DNA of 64,000 bases, taken from contig OX393568.1 of NCBI GenBank assembly GCA_947652115.1, positions 230,001 through 294,000 of the forward strand, written 5' to 3'. The translations under genes and the position numbers were made by a program. Position 1 is the stretch's first letter. Each line of letters begins with the position of its first letter. Below are positions 45,001-54,700 of the stretch, piece by piece. The stretch comes from Blastomussa wellsi (taxonomy: Eukaryota; Cnidaria; Anthozoa; Scleractinia; Plerogyridae). Below the pieces are notes generated by a model. The model was not told the origin of the DNA. It ran no database searches and saw only the letters and a program-made list of their open reading frames with translations.

Positions 45001-48000
45001 AGAGCTTAGTATTGGCGTCTTTGTGACACTCACACCGTACTGATCATAATCAAAATAAGACGTTTGACGTTTGGATGGATGGTTAGAAAATACCTTAACC
45101 GATGTCCGTTATGAAGCACGGACAGTAAGCCAGACAATCAGACAGTCATTCTGAATTAGTCATTTAGTCGAAGACATTCCGTCAGTCATCGATTAAAATT
45201 CAGTCGTCAGTCAGTCCGGCAGTCCAAATCAGTAAGTCAGTATATATTCCTTCCGTACTTCATTCGTTTATTCACTTAGTGTGTTTCATTCATTCATCAG
45301 TTCCAGCAGTCAGAGAGTCAGTCAGTCAGAAATTCAGACAAACATTCATTCTGAGTCATTCAGATAGACATTGAGTGAGACAATAATTCCGAGTCAGTCA
45401 TTTACAGTCTAATACAGTAACTTAATAAATATAGCAAGGGATTCAATATGTAAACAGCGCTTACGTTCACAATTGTAGTTATCGCCTTGTATATATTTGT
45501 AGCCCGATTTGCATGTACACTCGTATCCCCCTTGGAAATTTCGGCACTTTGTGGACGATGAGTTACATTTGTCCAAGCTACGAGAACATTCATCTACATC
45601 TGAAAGTAAAAAGGGGTGTGTGTCAAACCCTTTGGCCCTATACAAAAAGGTAAGTGGCATAGTCGTTGAACGAACAGCATAAGTTGAGGAGCTATTTTGA
45701 TGGCATAAATCACAGGTGAGAAGTTTAAGACAAACTGATGTTGTTCCCTCTGGGGCGAAATGTAGTTTAGCTTCAATATTGTAAGCCCAATTTGTCCACA
45801 TATGACTACTGGGGAATATGGAGGGGAGTATGCTTGTCAAATAGGATCAAAATGTCGAAGACAGATATTTATATATAGATTTGCCGTATTTATATCCAAA
45901 TTTATGTCCAAATGATCCCACACACGTTGTATCATCTAAGCCATGCAAAAGTGACAAGTACCGGGGAAGGGGGGTGGGTTTGAGGGTTGGGGTCCTAATT
46001 TCGAAATGCATTACAACCTTTGCACGACCAAGAAAGGACAAGGGTCTGTTCCTATGTTGAAGCCACATACTGATTTGCGTGCATGTTTACAAAGACTTGA
46101 TACAATGCAAATCAGTTTATGACGTTAACCAAGGAATAGACCCACGCCCCTTCTGACGCCGTCGTACGTATGATGCCCAATTTTTCGCAACTTTTAAATG
46201 CTATAAAAAGTAAACACTGGTGCAACGGTTTATTTTAGCGCATATTTTTGGAGCTAGGTTTGCTTTAATGGCCGATTCCGTCTATGAGACTTGCGCGCAG
46301 GGAATACATGTTGTATACATCATGTGCAGGAAATCTTCGAGTACTTAGCGCGGGAAATTGAATGCAACTACCGTGATTCCCTGCGCCCAAGTCTCATAGA
46401 GGGAATCGGGAGGCTCACCAGAAGGGAACGTTACCAAAGAAACAATGAAGTATATTATGAAGAAATAGGGATTCCACTCAATGGGTGCTAAAATCAAATA
46501 TTAAAAATTTACTCGTAGCATGGTAAAATTCATTTTTCTCTAGAGGGGTCAGCTTGAGAGTATTCAAAATGTTACCATGTTGTCACGTTTATTTGGCAAC
46601 TTGCTCCGGAATGTTCGGCGAGACCGTCTTCATTTCCAAAGCCTACGCGCGTTTCGTTTCGCTGACTGCCGTTTTCTTACCTCTGCATTTAAGTTGATCG
46701 TATAACTCGAAACCATTTGCACAAGAGCAGTAAAAGCTTCCATTGGTGTTGTGGCAGTTCATTTCACATCCACCGTTTGCCAAATGGCATTCATTGGTAT
46801 CTAAAAATAAATTATCTCATTAAAATGGTTGTCCAAAGGAAGCGTTGCACTCTTATTAATCGCGTTCATGACAAAACAGATATAAACTCACACCACAGGG
46901 GGCCGTCTCATCAAAGGGAGAATACGATATTACATGTTACCTGCTAAACCCTTTTTGTTATTTTAAATGTTTAAGACGGAATCCATCAGGAAGTCGAGTA
47001 ATATTCATTTAAGTTGGACAAAAATCGAGTACAGATGTAAGTAATTATCCGTGATAACACCGACAACAATGTCTTATCAAAGCCCGAGAAAATGAATTTT
47101 AAAGATCACAAGCCATAGGCAAAATATGACGTGAGGCCATTTTGTAAAACTGTCTCTAAACGATTCAGGGGAATTAGTGGAAGGCTTCGAAATTTGTTTT
47201 TGATGTTGGTGTTGTTAGAAAAGATTTATTTTGATAAGATATTTGAAGCATGCGCAGTAACAAAAAGTTTGCAATGAGGTGTAAATAATTTTGGTACAAC
47301 AATTTCTGATCAGATTTTGAGAAAATTAATTTCAAAGTTCGCAAGCTATAGGCAAAATCTCACATCTTTTAAGCGATTTAGTGGAATTCAGTGGAACTTT
47401 AAAATTTGTTTTCGATGTTTGGTGTTGTTAGAAAAGATTTCTCTTGATAAGATATTTGAAGCAGTAACCCAAAAGCTTGCAATAAGGTGAAAATAATTTT
47501 GGTACACAATTTTTGTCCAATAAATACTCAAAGTCCTGGCGGATTCCTTCTTAATACGTGATGTGATGGTACTAGAATTGAGAGAGTTTAACGCGGTTGG
47601 CTAGTGCGACGTCAGGAACCGAGAAATACCCCATTCACACCAACAAAACTTGTTTAGTTAAACCAGGTCAGACAAAATGAAAATAAGCAAAAGAAGACTG
47701 AAAGACTAAATTTTACATAGGATTCAAGTAAGTTCTAATGTGTTCTTTCATTGTGCAAAATGTGAAGTCAACAATCATCAGTTAGTAACTTTTATGAACA
47801 AAACAATTTTAAACCGTGTTTAACTAAACTGTTACAGCTTTTAAGCGTGTTTAAGCTTTGGTGTGAATCGGGTATTCGTAGAATTTACGATCTCGGACGT
47901 CTAGACCTATCATTCTAACAAAAGATTTAGCGAGACTAAAATCCTTAATTGGCACTATAACGGAGACGAGGGGCATCCACGTGTTTTGATATCGATCCCC

Positions 48001-48745
48001 ACAACGAGTATGGTAGTGTAGTAGCTCTCATAAGCTTGTGATTCTACTGGTAGCAGTTAGTGTTGTTTTAGGAGCTAGGGGCATTGTTCCTGTTGTTTGT
48101 TCTATTGTGTTCACTCATGGTATCGAGCCATTCGTCCCTTACCGGCTTACCTGTGCAATTCTTTTTCGTTTCGTCCAGCTCGAATCCTTGAGGACATGTG
48201 CACAAGTATGTTCCCTGCAGATTATGACAACCATAACTGCAGCCACCCTTGTTCACCAAACATTCGTTGATATCTGAGAGATAAATACATAAGTGACTAA
48301 AATGGGTCACGAGATCGAGAGTCATTATTTTCCGAATTGTCCCATTACTCTCATTCATTTAGTTTTCTAATGAAAATGAGTATATTTACAAGTCCTCGTT
48401 TGTAATCTGTCTCAGTCTTCTCCATCCCTAATGTACCATCCTTGTTTCATTTTTGGTTTAGCGTCACCTCTTGGTTAGCATAGTTGCCTAACCCGTTTAA
48501 GATTCAAACAATATTGTCTCTTACCAACGCAAGTATGATTATCTTGTGAAAGACTGAATCCAATGTTGCATTCACATTGGTAGCTTCCATAACTATTTTT
48601 ACAAATCTGATTGCACCCTCCATGATTAGTCGCACATTCATTTATGTCTGTAATAAAACAAAACATCACATGCATTTTATTTGTAAACTTCTGTTTAACA
48701 ATTAGACTACGAGCCCATTGAGCAAATAGTCACGAGGCGCCGCCG

Positions 48746-48780
<35 letters not shown>

Positions 48781-51700
48781 GAAACTCAAAAAGTTTGCTT
48801 TCCAAAACTTACTTTTTTATCCGCTTTAAAGCCAAAAATCTATAAGAATCGTGCCTTCAAAGAGCAAAACGTGCGTAATCGTTTTCTATCGGCGAATAGA
48901 AAACAATGGGAGAACCAATCAGATTCGCGGATTTCCATTAGAACACAGCTGAGTTTCTACTAAACCATTTTAGAATATATGCACTAGTGTTCTATCACGA
49001 ATGCTGTTCTCTGATTGGCTACGCTACTCACTATCTATTCTGTGATAGAAAGTGAGTAGCGGTTGTCAAAACCACAACCTTACCCGTAGCTGAAGAGTTT
49101 TCCACTCCTTATATATTTTTTTTGCTAAGATAACCATTAAGACGTTGAATGAATCGACCAATCGGTGTTTCTGCTAGAGATATTTTGAAAGGCACATTAA
49201 GTTACTAACAAGAAGGTTTCTCACTGCAAACTAGACAAAACTCAGGGTTTTCATCTTCTCCATTTTTCCCTGCTCTAAATTGAACCGACTTACCATTACA
49301 CGTATGTTTGTCGGAATTGAGACTGAATCCGCTGCGGCACTTGCACTCATAACTTCCGTTAGAGTTTTCACAAATCTGGTTGCAGTTGCCATTGTTAGTG
49401 TCGCACTCATTAATGTCTGTAAATAATGGAGTAATATATAATTATTAATAAGAGAAGTTACCCCTTGATCGCTTGCTTGCTTCAACCATGAGACCATGAT
49501 TTTGGTGTTGACTGCGTAATCATATAATGACACTGTCTGTTTTAGAAAGGGCCAAAGAACAATGCAAAGGAACCGGATCCTGGTTGGATCTGATCTTTAA
49601 CAGTAACTAAAAACACAGAAAGGCTTACCGCACGGTTGGGCCGGGATTAATTCTAGCCTGACTTCCTCAGGGTATATGTAGGTTTTATGTGGATTATATG
49701 CAGAGTACATGTAGATTCAGCCAAATATCGACTTTTTGATATATTTTTTAATTAGTTTTTGTAGTTTCTTTCGGATAAATAACGAAATTCTTGTATTTAT
49801 ATTAGCAGTTTGGCTCTAGTGACGCCCGATTACGTCACGACAAACAACTATATGTCATCTCGTAGAGAAAACTCAGAGTTTTCTAGTCAAACTAGAAAGG
49901 GGGTGGGTCATCGCACCCTTCCTCTCCCATCTTGTACCACGGTGGGGTATGAGTTTGCGTGTAAGTCCTAGGATTAACCTATCGGATTTAACGCCCGGCC
50001 CACCTGCACAGTTTTTCTTGTCAGCCAATATTTTGTATCCGGCGTCGCATTCACATTCGACCCATTTCGTACACAAGAAATCAATGTGGCAATTGAAGTA
50101 ACAATTTCCAAATAAACAATACTTGGAATGCTGAATACACGTCTGTGAACATCCTCCGTTGTTTTCACTGCACAGTTCGGGTTCCTTTGCTGTAAATACA
50201 AAACAATAAAGCAAGAAAGTAAAATACGTCTTTTTGGCCCCGATCGAACATTAAATGAAAACATTCAAGGGTGGATATTTCCATACCAGTCATTGAGGTG
50301 TTGATTCACCCGCAAAGCTGCTGCATATTTTCAGCTAAACTTACGATATGCTGAAATCGGCAGTATTGTTGAAGAACGGGAGAAAGTCCTACAGTTTTTA
50401 TGTTATGGAAGAGTAAGCTTATTTCGGAGCTAAAAAGGCAGCTTCTTGTAACATAAATACCTTCTGGAATTAATCTCAAGTGATAATATTTGATGTTTTT
50501 TTTTTGTAATGTTTAAAGCCAAAACAATCCAGACATATAACCGATCACACCAGTCTCATTTTTTTAATTGATCGTTTGATCCCGCCACCGGCATCCTTAT
50601 ACTTCGTCCATCCCTTGCCACAACTATGGTAATGGCAATACAACAATAGACATACGTAAAATTGTATAACTTGTTGGTTTATGAATTTTGCCTTACATCT
50701 GCATCCATAAATTTCAATCCTTATGCAAGGGAATTTAACAAACTCCACTGGTACTATACGTAAGTATTGTGTCCTAATTTGCAGCGTAACGTCGTTCGTT
50801 GAAATCTTAAAAAAAAAAAAATACATAAAATAAGTTTTAAATATATAAATGAAATCATCTCCATATTTTATACTTTGTACAGACCAATCCGGGACTGTTT
50901 CACTAACATGTTTTTAACTGCTAAAGAAATATATCTGGTTTTTATTTTGCTTTTATGTTATTTTTTTTGTATAATATGCTCAAATCGCCATCAAATTAAG
51001 TGATATTACTGCTTTTTATAAGAACCTTTTTCTATAAGGACGTCGAGGCTGAGATTAACCAAAATGTTAGGAACGTATATTCCTCAGGCAGAGAGTCGAT
51101 TAGGAACGACAAGCAAACCTTTATGTTCAATGCTTTTTTAAAGCAAAATTTAGCTAGTGTTGGTTGGCTAGACATCTCGCACGTGGCATCAGAGCATGCA
51201 AGTTGCGCAAGCATGCGCAAGCAACTTGATACCATATCCCAGCAGGCTATGCAATTTGATAGCTAGGTTTCCTGGTCAGGTCGGCATTGACTTACTGAAA
51301 ATAGTGTATACGACTTAATTTAAGAACATCTTAAGAACGTTTTCAGCCTCAAATCGCAAAAATATAAGAACTTTCCGCCTCATTTCCAAAATTAGACGTT
51401 CGTATAAAAAATGGAGTGTACGCTGCCCATTGAATCAAAACTCCATCGAGCAGTCTCTTAGCTATAGGTTTCCGTCAAACAAATTTTTGCGGACCCACTA
51501 GAGGCCCGCAACACTTTTTTCAGTGGTAACAGGCTGGGACGTTTCTTAACAGGGCGGCTAATAAACAAAGAATAAGTAAAATATCCGAAAGATGAGTATT
51601 AGATAAATATAGATTACTTCATAGAAAGTGCGACGTACGGATTTTTATTCACGAGTTGCAAAACTTTGGAAAACGAACGAGTGAGCACAGCGAATTGAAC

Positions 51701-54700
51701 AAGTGAGTTTTCCAAAGTTTTCCGACGAGTGAATAATAATCCGTACAAAGCACTTTCTTTGCTGTAATTTGTTTATCATATTTAACGAGTACTCAACCAT
51801 TGTAAACTTAAAGCGATTTTTCTAGTCTGTCATTAAAGAGTTAAACCCAGTGCGAGGAAAACAAAGCCGCAAATATATAAGTGAATCAACTACTGCGCGC
51901 AAATCAACTGGCGAATTTTGAACAAAAGTTGTGATAACACAAGAAGTAGGTTCATTAAACAATAATTACGACGTAAATCCATATTCAAAAGTGAAATATT
52001 TACTTTACCCTGGTGTTCCCAAGAGTGCTTGAATTTTCTTAGAACGTCCACGGCTGCGTTGTATCAAAGCTACAACGAAAGTCTTTCATTTCTTGGCTTT
52101 CCCTTATCGACATTGAGTTTGTCTTCGCTCCGCCTGGAGAATGATTTTTGCATTTCCATATCATAACTGTGTTCTTAAGGTTTTGCTTGGCGTGTTTCTG
52201 ATGGCTTTCCTTTCCATAAAGTTCTCAAAAGTACAAAATTTGTAGCCAAAACATAAACTGTCTTTGAGAGCTTGCAAACTTGCAGCGCGTTGTTTTCACA
52301 ACCTCGTTGGAAATTTCCCGCGCTCTGATTGGTTAGGTCGTTCTACTCTTGATGCTGATTGGTTTTATTTTTCACATGTGAAGAAAGCTATACGCGAAGC
52401 TGATTGGACGTATCGCTTTTCTCACATGTGAAAATATGGCACATATAGAATTATATTTGCAAGGTTTATTACCTAAAATTGTCGCTATATATATAATAAA
52501 AAAAAAAACAAGTACGTCTCAACTCTGTTCGCTTCAAAAACGTAAAATTCCGAGTCAAAAACTAAAAAAAAAATAAAATAAATGTGAGAGAAACTATTTC
52601 ATTTAAGATGGAACAAAAAACTGAATTCAAAAACGTCAAAATAGCAATAATTTTAAGGCCGTGCAATTATGCGTGCAAGAATTAAATTAATTCACGTACC
52701 ACGCTACCGAGCGAAAGTTTTAATTTTAGCCGACGGTTTTTGCAGTCAATTGTTCACTCAATGGTTTAGCCGATCGTTCTAAAAATTCCATACAAATTTG
52801 AACATACAACATACAAGTGTTGTATATTACCATTTTGTATTCAGAAGTCTTGAGAAGCCACATTAAGTCCGTTTTCAAGTCTTTGATTGAAAACCAAAGA
52901 CATTGAAAAACCACCATGGCAGCGTTCGCTGTCGTCGAACTAAAGATAACTCCTTCGTTAACAAGGTTTTTAGCACCCTTTTCTCTATGATTTTCCTCTT
53001 TAGAGACACTTATAAATTGATCGGTGTTTTTTACTTTTCATTTTTCACCCCAAAGAGGAAATTTTCTGTACTCAGAATGAAAAACAAGGCCATGTAATTT
53101 TATGCCACGACTCCCGGATTAAGTGAAAAACTTTTTTTGTGGGACGTCAAAAGCTCACTAAAAATAAGCACCGAAAACAGATTCTGATTGGCTTATTGGC
53201 CCTAATTTACTGGAGAACAACAGGAAAACTAAAACGTCTCGAGGGAGGGACGGAAAAGGCATTTGTCGGCAGGTGCTTTTCCAGGCGGCCCGTTTTGACC
53301 GGAACGGGAATTCCAGGGGTGGTTTTTGCGCGGCCGGTTTCGGTCGTCACGGGAGCCAATGGATTAAGTGCATCTAGGCCTGCACTTTCTAACCTGTGGT
53401 TACCATAAGTATAATGGCCTTTTATAGAGGGGTTTGATAGCGTAAATGCTTCCGAAGGGTTTGGTTAAACAGACGCTTTCCATGTAAGGTCATTAATTAG
53501 TTTAGATTGACAGAGGCCAATCGTTAACTGCTCGCAGGAGTGTTGAATCAAAGGGTCACGTATATCACTGAATTTAGTGGTCTGAATGTATTTGCCGAGA
53601 TCCATTCTCATTTATTAGTTACATTTCTGGCGAATAGTCAGCTAATAATAGTCTCGAATTATGGAAACCACTCAGTTAAATACCATTTCTCTGTTATTAG
53701 TTATTAGATAGACATCATCCAAAAGAAATTTGCACTTGTAAGTTACACAATCTTACCGGCTCAAAGTCTTCGTATGTGACACCGTCGGGACTGACTTGAA
53801 TCAGGTACTTTGTGACGCTCCTGGCAGTTTGATTGACATGAGGGCTTGCCTCGCTGGCGGTGAGAATTTGCTTGACAACTTTCTTTGCACCAAAATCAAA
53901 CTAAAAAATAATTCAGTTACTACACTAAAACCTTGATACATTTTAATTCAAATTGATCAGTTGTTAAAAGAATATACATGGGGACATGCATGTATTGAAT
54001 TGTATATCGGAAAGTATATGACGATATCAGGTGAGTCAATAACTAAATAAAAAAATGAAGGGCGAAAAGGAAATCGGGCATCTCAGATTTTTTGGGCAGC
54101 CTGAGAGAAATTTGGGCAAGCAACTCGGGAGAATTTTTTGGCAAATGGTTTACCGCCAAACCCCCCCCCCCCCCCCCCCCCCTCCTAGCAAAACATTGCC
54201 CATACGCTTATGTGAATGAATTCAAGCCAAACAGCTTTTCAGAGAACTTTTACAAAACGCAATGATATTGCTGAAAAATTGCTAAGATAGGTACACTTGT
54301 ATTATTGTTTATCACGCTTTTGTTTTGAACAAACCAATTCAATCAAACCTGCAAAGTAATGATAAAACCATTGATTGAGGACGGTATTTACAAAGCCTGA
54401 CAAGAGCTTCCTTAACGTTGAAAGCCCACTGACCTGTAAATACTCTTTGTCGGTGAAGTTTTCTTGTGGACACCAGGCCGATATGGAAGACATAGAGGCA
54501 TGCGCAGCAGAGTACTCTGGTGAAAGTTGTGAGGATGCTGTCACTGAGCTTTTAGAAAAAAATGGTGACTTGCAATCTGTAATTAAATGAAAATGTTTAA
54601 GATAGTACCAAGTAAAACCTTACCTGGAGTGCATACATTCAATAGACTATAATTTCTCATGTGTATATTTAAGATTTCTCCTTCCCTCGCAAGGAAAGTG

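Noticed and set aside
49231..49533. 100-codon minus-strand frame across the EGF exon
   Set aside because: It is another frame of the real EGF-like domain 2 exon, which has the DINEC consensus and correct splice sites.
10046..54182. Homopolymer C or G runs (about 10046, 11122, 15834, 43987, 54161) as G-quadruplex or regulatory sites
   Set aside because: Long homopolymers in introns are most simply slippage tracts, and their exact length may be an assembly artefact.
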